This document shows positions 9,075 through 21,200 of a DNA stretch of 64,000 bases, piece by piece. The notes below the pieces were generated by a model, which made no database searches, was not told where the DNA came from, and worked only from the letters and a program-made list of their open reading frames with translations. The stretch's first letter is position 1. Each line of letters begins with the position of its first letter. A program made the position numbers and the translations under genes. Source of the DNA: Thuidium tamariscinum (lineage: Eukaryota; Streptophyta; Bryopsida; Hypnales; Thuidiaceae); NCBI GenBank assembly GCA_947034885.2, contig OX344755.2, positions 26,977,052 through 27,041,051 of the forward strand. Direction: 5' to 3'.

Positions 9075-10900
9075 AACGCCATTGATGTTTGCAATCTGGT
9101 TGGGTGTAGGAGTTCGTGCTATGAACGACCTCTCTGAAGTTTGGGTAGCACCATATCATAGAGCTTGATTTTGTTTTTTCACATGTGATGGAAGGCATTA
9201 GAACAATATATTTCTGATGTAATATTTTTATATGAGGCATATATTTGTGGTCATAGTTCATAGATGAACTTCATGTCTATGTTTTTAAACACATTTTTGT
9301 CCCTAAAATCTCTTCAATACTTTTTCAACCCTAATGTCTTGCTTTTCATGCATGTATTTGTGTTGTATTTGTATTCATGCATTGTTATAACTTGAATCCT
9401 TTTTTCTATAAGGTATTTGTTAGTCACTTGTATTCTCATTTTTTTTGTTAGTTTTTTTCCTTACAAAGAAAATAGACTCTAATATATTCCTTTGGCCTAC
9501 ATATGCTTTCTAGGAGGTAAATAGCCCCCCAAAAAATACCCCACCGCCGCACGTGGGTACCCCAAATACACAAGAAGTGTCCCCCCCCGAGGGTCCCCAA
9601 GGGAGTCAAGGGACCCTTTTAACAAAAAACTAAATTGGACAACTTAGAACTAAAACTAATTTCTTTGGCTACTTCCATCCAAATTTCAAAACGATATGCT
9701 CAAAGGAAAATTAATAGACGTTCAAAGCTTTGCCGTCTTGGGGGTTTAGGCCCAAATTTTGAAATGAAATTAATGGAACTTTTGGCTAAAATTACAAAGT
9801 TCCTAGAATTTTGACGATAGCTTTGCCGTATTAGAGGTATTGGCCTCAAATTCTAGAATAATTTTGCCAAAGCTCTGCCCACCTAAGGACTAGAAAGGAA
9901 ATATGGATCCTACCCAAACTTCCACAATGCAATAAGGACCTCAATTATACGTTTAAGTTTAGGGGGATCCTCAATAAGCCGATCCAGGCTGTGAATCCCT
10001 TGTCAAAAGACTTAAATTGAATAATTTTGGTGTCAAAGCTTCAGAATAAGAGTACTAATAAAAAGATTAAGCGCTCCAAAGGTACCTCAATATCCTTTGT
10101 AAGTGCTTACAACAAGAAGAACTTAGGAATGTAATGGAGATTCGAGTGTATCAAAGAGAACAAGAGTTTGGAGAATACCAAAAACTTAGCAAGATAGTCT
10201 TGTAGCGTGGACTTTACAAAATGAGAGGATGTTGGAATAGAGAATGTGAAATATAGATGTAAGAGGTATGGAATGAAGTGTAAATTGAAATAGAGTTTTG
10301 AAGTAATGAAAATGAGGTGTGGAATGAAGGGAGGGGGAGGCCTTTTATACACTTCCAAGGCCTCCTCCCCCCTCAAGCTACGTTCTAAACTACCTAAAAA
10401 AACCAAATTAATGTTTTAAAAATCTATTCTACTGTTGTGACTACTTTAACTTTTGGAGAAATGGTCCGATCGCCAAACGGACACTGCCAATAGCTTTAGA
10501 ATACCTGAATTAGTCTCAAAGAACCTCTATCCCTTACTCTCGGAGCCTAATTGCACTCAAAAGCTAACAACTACAAATTGGTAAAAATGGTAGAAAATCT
10601 ATCTTTTGGAATTGATTTTTCCCAAAAGTTTTGACTAGCTAGGGTTGTCAGGGAGGTCCAAGAATGTTAGAAAAGAGTCTAAGTTGACCCAAATCGGACT
10701 CTATATGCGGTTTTAGGGATTTAAGGTTACAAGGGTGTTCTTAGGGGTATGGCCGTTTTCGGTGTTGTTTTTATTGAACCTACCCCCCATTTGTGAACCT
10801 TGCGATCATGAAAACGTTGATTAGAACGCTAATAAGTTCACCATTTGTGAAATATAGCAACTTTGACTTTAGGGTGTTTGGGTTTGACTTTGGATTTGTG
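9075..10900. other. No gene recognised; small hairpin and weak repeats
   Basis: A dyad GGGTCCC/GGGACCC occurs at 9591-9616 in a C-rich patch. The words AGCTTTGCCGT and GGCC-CAAATT recur near 9727 and 9819, suggesting a decayed duplication of about 90 bp. A 99-codon minus-strand frame (10107-10406) is made of low-complexity aromatic and leucine-rich sequence and is not supported as a gene. Confidence 0.45.
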
Positions 10901-10929
10901 GATTCATTTTTTTGAATTTGAAAACGTGA

Positions 10930-11835
10930 ATTACCATTTTGGAAAGGGCTTGAGAAAAGCTTTCCAAAAATACCTTGTTTGGCTAAAAATAGCAATTTTG
11001 AATTTTGGCCTTATATGGGGATTTGGGGAAATTTGACTTTTTGGGTTTAGGTACCTTAAGGTTTTAAATCACATGTATTCATAGGTTTTGTTTGTACGAG
11101 TGTGAAATGATGTTGTTCTTCTTGATCGGACATTCTATGTGCCAGTTATGGACGGATGAAGTTTGAACTTTGGAACTTCATCCGCCCATTGCCGCTATTT
11201 TAAACAAGAGATGGATGAATCGAATACACTTTTGGAAAGGGGACAAAGGCCTCTTGGATGTGGTGCAGTCATCTTTGGCTAAAAATAGAAATTTACTGTA
11301 GGTAAAATGTGAGGTGTGGCTTTTTGGCTTTTGCAGAGAGAAGGGCGATTGTATTCCAAGTGCATGGCGTCGTAGGGCTCTTCCAACGGGTTGCAAGATG
11401 ACATGGCACTTCACAATTGGATGTTCTATGTGAGAGTTGTGGACGGATGAAGTTTGTAAGTTCAAACTTCATCCATCCGTTGCCGCTATTTTAAGCATGG
11501 CATGGATGAATCAAAGACTTTTTTGGAAAGGGGACAAAGGCCTCTTGGATGAAGTGCATTCAATTATGGCTAAAAATAGAAATTTACTGTAGGTAAAATG
11601 TGAGGGATGACTTTTTGGCTTTTGCAGGGAGAAGGGCGATTGTATTCCAAGTGCATGGCGTCGTAGGGCTCTTTCACGGAGTTTCAAGATGATGTGGCAC
11701 TTCATGATCGGACATTCTATGTGCCAATTATGGACGGATGAAGTTTAAACTTTGGAACTTCATCTATCCGGTGCCGCTATTTTAAGCATGGCATGGATGA
11801 ATCAAAGAGACTTTTGGAAAGGGGACGAAGGCCTA
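10930..11835. repeat. ~291-bp tandem repeat, about three units plus a decayed one
   Basis: TTTTGGAAAGG recurs at about 10937, 11230, 11521 and 11812, spaced 293, 291 and 291 bp. GACGGATGAAGTTT recurs at 11151, 11442 and 11733. The two complete middle units are very similar over long stretches (for example GGCTAAAAATAGAAATTTAC and GCATGGCGTCGTAGGGCTCT). The leftmost unit is strongly diverged and the rightmost is cut off near 11835. Minus-strand frames of 95 and 64 codons (11178-11465, 11511-11705) have near-identical products only because they are copies of one repeat; no domain is recognisable. Confidence 0.88.
11153..11184. repeat. Hairpin conserved in each 291-bp unit
   Basis: CGGATGAAGTT pairs with AACTTCATCCG. 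The same dyad recurs at 11445-11474 with a 12-bp stem and at 11736-11765 with one mismatch. Loop sequence varies while stem pairing is largely kept, so the dyad is a fixed part of the repeat unit. Confidence 0.8.
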
Positions 11836-11879
11836 TAGCAAGAAGGTCCAGTAATGTGCCACATTTGGTGTAACAGCGT

Positions 11880-12420
11880 TACACCTTTTCACACCTTTTC
11901 TGACATGGTGTTCCTGGCCTGTGTATTTTCGAGTGAAATTGAAGTAATCTGTGGGGTTATTGCACCATCTTGACTGATTTTTCGCCCTCTTTCCAACGAG
12001 ACTACTCTCGCCTTCCAATTCCTAGTGGATCAAAAGATATGGCCGTTTGAAAATCACAGCTGCCGTCACCCACAACCACTTCAACTACAAAAATCTCCAT
12101 GAGTTCTTGCTCAATGTGAGAGATTGAGGATTGCTTCTCGACTGATTTTGGCTCCTCTTTCCAACGAGACCAGTCTTAGGCTCCAATTTGAAGTGAATCG
12201 GAAGTTAGGGCCAATCATGGCTTGAAAAGTCACGGGGTTGGGGTTCACGGTGACTTCGGCAATGAGTATCTTGGTCAATTTCGACCCGATTCAAGAAATT
12301 TCAAGCTGGGTCTCGACCGATTTCTTCTCTTCTTTACAATGGTCCATGTTTCAAGCTCCAATTCTCTACTTGCAAGAAGTTAGAGCCACGGGAGTCTTCA
12401 AGGGTTCAGGTTTCAACCTT
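11880..12420. repeat. ~170-bp degenerate tandem repeat, three units
   Basis: The string GACTGATTTT-CC-CTTTCCAACGAGAC or a relative occurs at 11972, 12140 and 12315 (168 and 175 bp apart). Each is followed about 40 bp later by CTCCAATT or CTTCCAATT and then by AAGTTAGGGCC or a variant. Unit identity is low. No coding capacity is evident. Confidence 0.6.
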
Positions 12421-12477
12421 TTTGGGGGGTTCAAGCTTTTTTGCAAAACGGGTTTTGGGGTGACCCGGAATTTCGGG

Positions 12478-12790
12478 AGTGTAATCCAGGGTTACACCAG
12501 TGTGACCCGGGATTACACCAGTGTAACCCGAGATATTTTGGTGTAATCCAGGGTTACCCCGGCTCAAGGCGTACAGGTGGTTTGTCTATCGGGAGATGGC
12601 CTGATCCACCAGTGCCAGACGACACCAGTGTAATCTCGGGTGACATGGGTGTAACCCGGCATTGGATGGGGTAATCCAAGGTTACACCAGTGTGACCCAA
12701 GATTACACAAGTGTAATCCGGGGGTTACACCAGTGTGACCCGGCCTCAAGGCGTACACGTATGGCCGGCTCCATCGAGAGATCGCATGAT
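12478..12790. repeat. Two ~190-bp units built of palindromic 20-mers
   Basis: GGTTACACCAGTGTGACCC occurs at 12490, 12680 and 12723. The related palindromic words GGATTACACCAGTGTAACCC (12510) and GATTACACAAGTGTAATCC (12701) lie beside them. Each ~20-mer is an imperfect palindrome of the form GGNTTACAC-CA-GTGTNANCC. The larger unit, about 190 bp, also duplicates CTCAAGGCGTACA (near 12563 and 12748). Several overlapping frames of 69-102 codons on both strands here are repeat artefacts. Confidence 0.8.
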
Positions 12791-12969
12791 GAAAACCATA
12801 CGAAGACACGATACAATATCCAACTTCTCCCTCTTCGGGTCTTGGGGAGATCTCTCCAACTGAATGTCTGAATCACAAGAACCCTAGGGATGGCACGATG
12901 AACATTGTTCCTACAACGCTTTGATTTTCAAAATCGCCCGATGGAATGGAGTCCTTCAAACTTTACACT

Positions 12970-13382
12970 ACGACCGGGAAATCTCCCGATGGGAAGAGGG
13001 GATACGGGGTTTAGGACAGTCATCCTACGATCTCCGGATGAACACAATAAAAATGGGAGATTACGAGGGGTTCACGGCATCTAGAAATCTCCCAACTAGA
13101 CATTATTTGAGGGTGACTTGGGTGCGGGTTGAGGGACACAGGGTTTGTAGAAGGAATTGATCGGGTCCGGTTTTAGGTTTTAGAGCAGGAAATCACTCGA
13201 TACAAAATCAGGGGATCGATAAGACATTATCCGAGGGTGATTGGGTGAGGGTTTGGGGATACAAATAGGTGGAAGGAGTTGAGCAAACACTGTTTTGGAG
13301 TTTAGATTGAGAAATCTCCCGATACATGTCACAAACAGGACATTATTTGAGGGTGGGTTTAGCACGGGTTGAGAGATACAGG
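12970..13382. repeat. ~105-122-bp degenerate tandem repeat abutting the satellite
   Basis: GAAATCTCCC or a variant recurs at 12978, 13084, 13189 and 13311, and CATTATTTGAGGGTG or a variant at 13101, 13225 and 13341. Other shared words are CGGGTTGAG and ACAGGGTTT. Units are diverged and differ in length. The last one runs straight into the first 195-bp satellite monomer. Confidence 0.7.
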
Positions 13383-15170
13383 GTTTAGCGCGTCCTGGAC
13401 TCACCTAAACACCTCGGAGATTTCCTCGGCCACGAGAATAACTCCGTAGGCTCTTGAATGGTGTGCATTTTTGAATTTTAATCGCATTCAATTTCAAATC
13501 ATATTTTTTGTAGTAATTCTATAAGACTGGATTGGATATTACAATGTGATCACGTTGAATTTCTCTTGCAACAAAGAAGTTTGCGCGTCTTGCTATCAAC
13601 TAAACACCTAGGAGATTTCCCCGGTCGAGAGAATAACCCCGTAGGCTCTTCAATGGTGTGCATTTTTTATTTTAATCGTATTGAATTTCATAGCATATTT
13701 TTTGTAGTATTTCTATAGAACTGGATTAGATATTACAATGTCATCACGTTGAATTTCTCTTGCAACTGAGAAGTTTGCGCGTCTTGATATCAACTAAAGA
13801 CCTCACAGATTTCCTAGGCCGAGAGAATAACCCCGTAGGCTCTTGTATGGTGTGCATTTTTGAATTTTAATCGCATTTAATTTCAGAGCATATTTATTGT
13901 AGTAATTCTATAGAACTGGATTAGATATTACAATGTGATCCGTTGAATTTGTCTTGCACCAAAGAAGTTTGCGCGTCTTGCTATCATCGAAACACTTAGA
14001 AGATTTCCGCGGCCAAGAGACTAACTCCGTAGGCTCTTGAATGGTGTGCATTTTTGAATTTTTATCGCATTGAATTTCAGAGGATATTTTTTGTAGTAAT
14101 TCTATAGAACTAGATTAGATATTACAATGTGATCACGTTGAATTTGTCTTGCAACTGAGAAGTTTGCGCGTCTTGGTATAATCTAAACACCGAGGAGATT
14201 TCCCCGGTCGAGAGAATAACCCCGTAGGCTCTTGAATGGTGTGCATTTTTGAATTTTAATCGCATTGAATTTTACAGCATATTTTTTGTAGTAATTCTAT
14301 AGAACAGGATTAGATATTACAATGTGATCACGTTGAATTTGTCTTGCAACTAAGAAGTTTGCGCGTCTTGATATCAACTAAACACCTAGGAGAGTTCCCC
14401 GGCTGAGAGACTAATTACGTAGGCTCTTGAATGGTGTGCTTTTTTGAATTTTAATCGCATTCAATTTCATAGCATATTTTTTGTAGTAATTCTATAGGAC
14501 TGGATTAGATATTACAATGTGATCGTTTTAAATTTGTCTTGGCACTGAGAAGTTTGCGCGTCTTGATATCAACTAAACACCTCGGAGATTTCCCTGGCCG
14601 AGAGACTAACTTCGTAGGCTCTTGAATGGTGTGCATTTTTGAATTTTAATCGCATCGAATTTTACTGCATATTTTTTGTAGTAATTCTATAGAACCGGAT
14701 TAGATATAACAATGTGATCACGTTGAATTTGTCTTGCAACTGAGAAGTTTGCGCGTCTTGATATCAACTAAACACCTAGGAAATTTCCTCGGCCAAGAGA
14801 ATAACCCCGTAGGCTCTTGAATGGTGTGCATTTTTGAATTTTAATCGCATTCAATGTTACAGCATATATTTTGTAGTAATTCTATAGAACCGGATTAGAT
14901 ATTACAATGTGATCACGTTGAATTTGTCTTGCAACTAAGAAGTTTGCGCGTCTTGATATCAACTTAACACCTAGGAGATTTCCCCGGCCGAGAGAATAAC
15001 TCCGTAGGCTCTTGAATGGTGTGCATATTTGAATTTTAATCGCATTCAATTTCATAGCATATTTATGGTAGTAATTCTATAGGACTGGATTAGATATTAC
15101 AATGTGATCACTTTGAATTTGTCTTGCAACAAAGAAGTTTGCGCGTCTTGGTATCAACTAAACACCTCGG
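13383..15170 (+). repeat. Diverged edge monomers of the satellite
   Basis: The first nine or so monomers carry many private substitutions and indels not seen again in the array. Examples are an altered palindrome (TTCTATAAGA) in the first unit, GTGATCCGTT near 13938, ACTAATTACG near 14413 and several 194-bp units. From about 15.2 kb onward, neighbours share the same small set of variants. This is the usual signature of an array edge escaping homogenisation. Confidence 0.8.
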
Positions 15171-15699
15171 AGATTTCCTCGGCCAGGAGAATAACTCCGT
15201 CGGTTCCTGAATGGTGTGCATTTTTGAATTTTAATCCCATTGAATTTCACAGCATATTTTTTGTAGTAATTCTATAGAACTGGATTAGATATTACAATGT
15301 TATCACGTTGAATTTGTCTTGCAACTGGGAAGTTTGCGCATCTTGATATCAACTAAACATCTCGGAGATTTCCTCGGCCAAGAGAATAACTCCGTAGGCT
15401 CTTGAATGGTGTGCATTTTTGAATTTTAATCGCATTCAATTTCACAGCATGCTTTTTGTAGTAATTCTATAGAACTGGATTAGATATTACAATGTGATCA
15501 CGTTGAATTTGTCTTGCAACTGAGAAGTTTGCGCGTCTTGATATCAACTAAACACCTCGGAGATTTCCTCGGCCAAGAGAATAACTCCGTAGGCTCTTGA
15601 ATGGTGTGCATTTTTGAATTTTAATCGCATTCAATTTCACAGCATGCTTTTTGTAGTAATTCTATAGAACTGGATTAGATATTACAATGTGATCACGTT

Positions 15700-16870
15700 G
15701 AATTTGTCTTGCAACTAAGAAGTTTGCGTGTCTTGATATCAACTAAACACCTCGGAGATTTCCTCGGCCAAGAGAATAACTCCGTAGGCTCTTGAATGGT
15801 GTGCATTTTTGAATTTTAATCGCATTGAATTTCACAGCATATTTTTTGTAGTAATTCTATAGAACTGGATTAGATATTACAATGTGATCGTTTTGAATTT
15901 GTCTTGCAACTAAGAAGTTTGCGCGTCTTGATATCAACTAAACACCTCGGAGATTTCCTCGGCCAGGAGACTAACTCCGTAGGCTCTTGAATGGTGTGCA
16001 TTTTTGAATTTTAATCGCATTCAATTTCACAGCATGCTTTTTTTAGTAATTCTATAGAACTGGATTAGATATTACAATGTGATCACGTTGAATTTGTCTT
16101 GCAACTGAGAAGTTTGCGCGTCTTGATATCAACTAAACACCTCGTAGATTTCCTCGGCCAAGAGAATAACCCCGTAGGCTCTTGAATGGTGTGCATTTTT
16201 GAATTTTAATCGCATTGAATTTCATAGCATATTTTTTGGAGTAATTCTATAGAACTGGATTAGATATTACAATGTGATCACGTTGAATTTGTCTTGCAAC
16301 TAAGAAGTTTGCGTGTCTTGATATCAACTAAACACCTCGGAGATTTCCTCGGCCAAGAGAATAACTCCGTAGGCTCTTGAATGGTGTGCATTTTTGAATT
16401 TTAATCGCATTGAATTTCACAGCATATTTTTTGTAGTAATTCTATAGAACTGGATTAGATATTACAATGTGATCGTTTTGAATTTGTCTTGCAACTAAGA
16501 AGTTTGCGCGTCTTGATATCAACTAAACACCTCGGAGATTTCCTCGGCCAGGAGACTAACTCCGTAGGCTCTTGAATGGTGTGCATTTTTGAATTTTAAT
16601 CGCATTCAATTTCACAGCATGCTTTTTTTAGTAATTCTATAGAACTGGATTAGATATTACAATGTGATCACGTTGAATTTGTCTTGCAACTGAGAAGTTT
16701 GCGCGTCTTGATATCAACTAAACACCTCGGAGATTTCCTCGGCCAAGAGAATAACCCCGTAGGCTCTTGAATGGTGTGCATTTTTGAATTTTAATCGCAT
16801 TGAATTTCACAGCATATTTTTTGGAGTAATTCTATAGAACTGGATTAGATATTACAATGTGATCACGTTG
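15700..16870 (+). repeat. 585-bp trimer duplicated in tandem
   Basis: The rare variant GCGTGTC occurs at 15726 and 16311, and GGCCAGGAGACTAAC at 15961 and 16546, both exactly 585 bp (three monomers) apart. The intervening variants agree closely. A related block recurs at 17714-18064 with the same 350-bp spacing between the two markers as at 15961-16311. Confidence 0.8.
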
Positions 16871-18239
16871 AATTTGTCTTGCAACTGAGAAGTTTGCGCG
16901 TCTTAATATCAACTAAACACCTCGGAGATTTCCTCGGCCAAGAGAATAACCCCGTAGGCTCTTGAATGGTGTGCATTTTGAATTTTAATCGCATTGAATT
17001 TCACAGCATATTTTTTGTAGTAATTCTATAGAACTGGATTAGATATTACAATGTGATCACGTTAAATTTGTCTTGCAACTAAGAAGTTTGCGCATCTTGA
17101 TATCAACTAAACATCTCGGAGATTTCCTCGGCCAAGAGAATAACCCCGTAGGCTCTTGAATGGTGTGCATTTTTGAATTTTAATCGCATTGAATTTCATA
17201 GCATATTTTTTGGAGTAATTCTATAGAACTGGATTAGATATTACAATGTGATCACGTTGAATTTGTCTTGCAACTGGGAAGTTTGCGCGTCTTGATGTCA
17301 ACTAAACACCTCGGAGATTTCCTCGGCCAAGAGAATAACCCCGTAGGCTCTTGAATGGTGTGCATTTTTGAATTTTAATCGCATTGAATTTCACAGCGTA
17401 TTTTTTGTAGTAATTCTATAGAACTGGATTAGATATTACAATGTGATCACGTTGAATTTGTCTTGCAACTAAGAAGTTTGCGCGTCTTGATATCAACTAA
17501 ACAACGAGGAGATTTCCCCGGCCAAGGGACCAACTCCGTAGGCTCTTGAATGGTGTGCATTTTTGAATTTAATCGCATTGAATTTCACAGCATATTTTTT
17601 GTAGTAATTCTATAGAACTGGATTAGATATTACAATGTGATCGTTTTGAATTTGTCTTGCAACTAAGAAGTTTGCGCGTCTTGATATCAACTAAACACCT
17701 CGGAGATTTCCTCGGCCAGGAGACTAACTCCGTAGGCTCTTGAATGGTGTGCATTTTTGAATTTTAATCGCATTGAATTTCACAGCATGCTTTTTTTAGT
17801 AATTCTATAGAACTGGATTAGATATTACAATGTGATCACGTTGAATTTGTCTTGCAACTGAGAAGTTTGCGCGTCTTGATATCAACTAAACACCTCGTAG
17901 ATTTCCTCGGCCAAGAGAATAACCCCGTAGGCTCTTGAATGGTGTGCATTTTTGAATTTTAATCGCATTGAATTTCATAGCATATTTTTTGTAGTAATTC
18001 TATAGAACTGGATTAGATATTACAATGTGATCACGTTGAATTTGTCTTGCAACTAAGAAGTTTGCGTGTCTTGATATCAACTAAACACCTCGGAGATTTC
18101 CTCGGCCAAGAGAATAACTCCGTAGGCTCTTGAATGGTGTGCATTTTTGAATTTTAATCGCATTGAATTTCACAGCATATTTTTTGTAGTAATTCTATAG
18201 AACTGGATTAGATATTACAATGTGATCACGTTGAATTTG

Positions 18240-21200
18240 TCTTGCAACTAAGAAGTTTGCGCGTCTTGATGTCAACTAAACACCTAGGAAATTTCCTCGG
18301 CCAAGAGAATAACCCCGTAGGCTCTTGAATGGTGTGCATTTTTGAATTTTAATCGCATTCAATGTTACAGCATATATTTTTTAGTAATTCTATAGAACTG
18401 GATCAGATATTACAATGTGATCACGTTGAATTTGTCTTGCAACTGAGAAGTTTGCGCGTCTTGATGTCAACTAAACACCTCGTAGATTTCCTCGGCCAAG
18501 AGAATAACCCCGTAGGCTCTTGAATGGTGTGCATTTTTGAATTTTAATCGCATTCAATTGCATAGCATATTTTTTGGAGTAATTCTATAGAACAGGATTA
18601 GATATTACAATGTGATCACGTTGAATTTGTCTTGCAACTGGGAAGTTTGCGCGTCTTGATGTCAACTAAACACCTAGGAAATTTCCTTGGCCAAGAGAAT
18701 AACCCCGTAGGCTCTTGAATGGTGTGCATTTTTGAATTTTAATCGCATTCAATGTTACAGCATATATTTTGTAGTAATTCTATAGAACTGGATCAGATAT
18801 TACAATGTGATCACGTTGAATTTGTCTTGCAACTGAGAAGTTTGCGCGTCTTGATGTCAACTAAACAACGAGGAGGTTTCCTCGGCCAAGAGAATAACCC
18901 CGTAGGCTCTTGAATGGTGTGCATTTTTGAATTTTAATCGCATTCAATGTTACAGCATATATTTTGTAGTAATTCTATAGAACTGGATCAGATATTACAA
19001 TGTGATCACGTTGAATTTGTCTTGCAACTGAGAAGTTTGCGCGTCTTGATGTCAACTAAACACCTCGGAGATTTCCTCGGCCAAGAGAATAACCCCGTAG
19101 GCTCTTGAATGGTGTGCATTTTTGAATTTTAATCGCATTCAATGTTACAGCATATATTTTGTAGTAATTCTATAGAACTGGATTAGATATTACAATGTGA
19201 TCACGTTGAATTTGTCTTGCAACTGAGAAGTTTGCGCGTCTTGATGTCAACTAAACACCTAGGAGATTTCCTCGGCCAAGAGAATAACCCCGTAGGCTCT
19301 TGAATGGTGTGCATTTTTGAATTTTAATCGCACTGAATTTTACAGCATATTTTTTGTAGTAATTCTATAGAACTGGATTAGATATTACAATGTGATCACG
19401 TTGAATTTGTCTTGCAACTGAGAAGTTTGCGCGTCTTGATGTCAACTAAACACCTAGGAGATTTCCTCGGCCAAGAGAATAACCCCGTAGGCTCTTGAAT
19501 GGTGTGCATTTTTGAATTTTGATCGCATTCAATGTTACAGCATATATTTTGTAGTAATTCTATAGAACTGGATTAGATATTACAATGTGATCACGTTAAA
19601 TTTGTCTGGCAACTGAGAAGTTTGCGCGTCTTGATGTCAACTAAACACCTCGTAGATTTCCTCGGCCAAGAGAATAACCCCGTAGGCTCTTGAATGGTGT
19701 GCATTTTTGAATTTTAATCGCATTGAATTTCATAGCATATTTTTTGGAGTAATTCTATAGAACTGGATTAGATATTACAATGTGATCACGTTGAATTTGT
19801 CTTGCAACTGAGAAGTTTGCGCGTCTTAATATCAACTAAACACCTCGGAGATTTCCTCGGCCAAGAGAATAACCCCGTAGGCTCTTGAATGGTGTGCATT
19901 TTGAATTTTAATCGCATTGAATTTCACAGCATATTTTTTGTAGTAATTCTATAGAACTGGATTAGATATTACAATGTGATCACGTTGAATTTGTCTTGCA
20001 ACTAAGAAGTTTGCGCGTCTTGATGTCAACTAAACACCTAGGAAATTTCCTCGGCCAAGAGAATAACCCCGTAGGCTCTTGAATGGTGTGCATTTTTGAA
20101 TTTTAATCGCATTCAATGTTACAGCATATATTTTGTAGTAATTCTATAGAACTGGATCAGATATTACAATGTGATCACGTTGAATTTGTCTTGCAACTAA
20201 GAAGTTTGCGCGTCTTGATGTCAACTAAACACCTAGGAAATTTCCTCGGCCAAGAGAATAACCCCGTAGGCTCTTGAATGGTGTGCATTTTTGAATTTTA
20301 ATCGCATTCAATGTTACAGCATATATTTTTTAGTAATTCTATAGAACTGGATCAGATATTACAATGTGATCACGTTGAATTTGTCTTGCAACTGAGAAGT
20401 TTGCGCGTCTTGATGTCAACTAAACACCTCGTAGATTTCCTCGGCCAAGAGAATAACCCCGTAGGCTCTTGAATGGTGTGCATTTTTGAATTTTAATCGC
20501 ATTCAATTGCATAGCATATTTTTTGGAGTAATTCTATAGAACAGGATTAGATATTACAATGTGATCACGTTGAATTTGTCTTGCAACTGGGAAGTTTGCG
20601 CGTCTTGATGTCAACTAAACACCTAGGAAATTTCCTTGGCCAAGAGAATAACCCCGTAGGCTCTTGAATGGTGTGCATTTTTGAATTTTAATCGCATTCA
20701 ATGTTACAGCATATATTTTGTAGTAATTCTATAGAACTGGATCAGATATTACAATGTGATCACGTTGAATTTGTCTTGCAACTGAGAAGTTTGCGCGTCT
20801 TGATGTCAACTAAACAACGAGGAGGTTTCCTCGGCCAAGAGAATAACCCCGTAGGCTCTTGAATGGTGTGCATTTTTGAATTTTAATCGCATTCAATGTT
20901 ACAGCATATATTTTGTAGTAATTCTATAGAACTGGATCAGATATTACAATGTGATCACGTTGAATTTGTCTTGCAACTGAGAAGTTTGCGCGTCTTGATG
21001 TCAACTAAACACCTCGGAGATTTCCTCGGCCAAGAGAATAACCCCGTAGGCTCTTGAATGGTGTGCATTTTTGAATTTTAATCGCATTCAATTGCATAGC
21101 ATATTTTTTGGAGTAATTCTATAGAACAGGATTAGATATTACAATGTGATCACGTTGAATTTGTCTTGCAACTGGGAAGTTTGCGCGTCTTGATGTCAAC

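Noticed and set aside
8430-10400. A possible LTR or other retroelement fragment, suggested by G+C-rich patches and a TATA-like word.
   Set aside because: No paired long direct repeats, primer-binding site, polypurine tract or polymerase-type motif could be recognised.
10107-10406. 99-codon minus-strand frame preceded by a TATAAAAGG-like box (complement of 10341-10349).
   Set aside because: The product is low-complexity, rich in F, L, H and S, with no domain. The TATA-like word lies inside the frame, and one such word in A+T-rich DNA is weak evidence for a promoter.
11178-11705. Two minus-strand frames with near-identical products, suggesting a conserved small protein.
   Set aside because: They are consecutive copies of one 291-bp tandem repeat, and the similarity extends equally over non-coding parts.
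12238-12871. Several frames with repetitive GYTSVTRDYTSV-type products.
   Set aside because: They translate the 20-bp palindromic repeat. Frames exist on both strands and overlap, and none has a plausible start context or domain.
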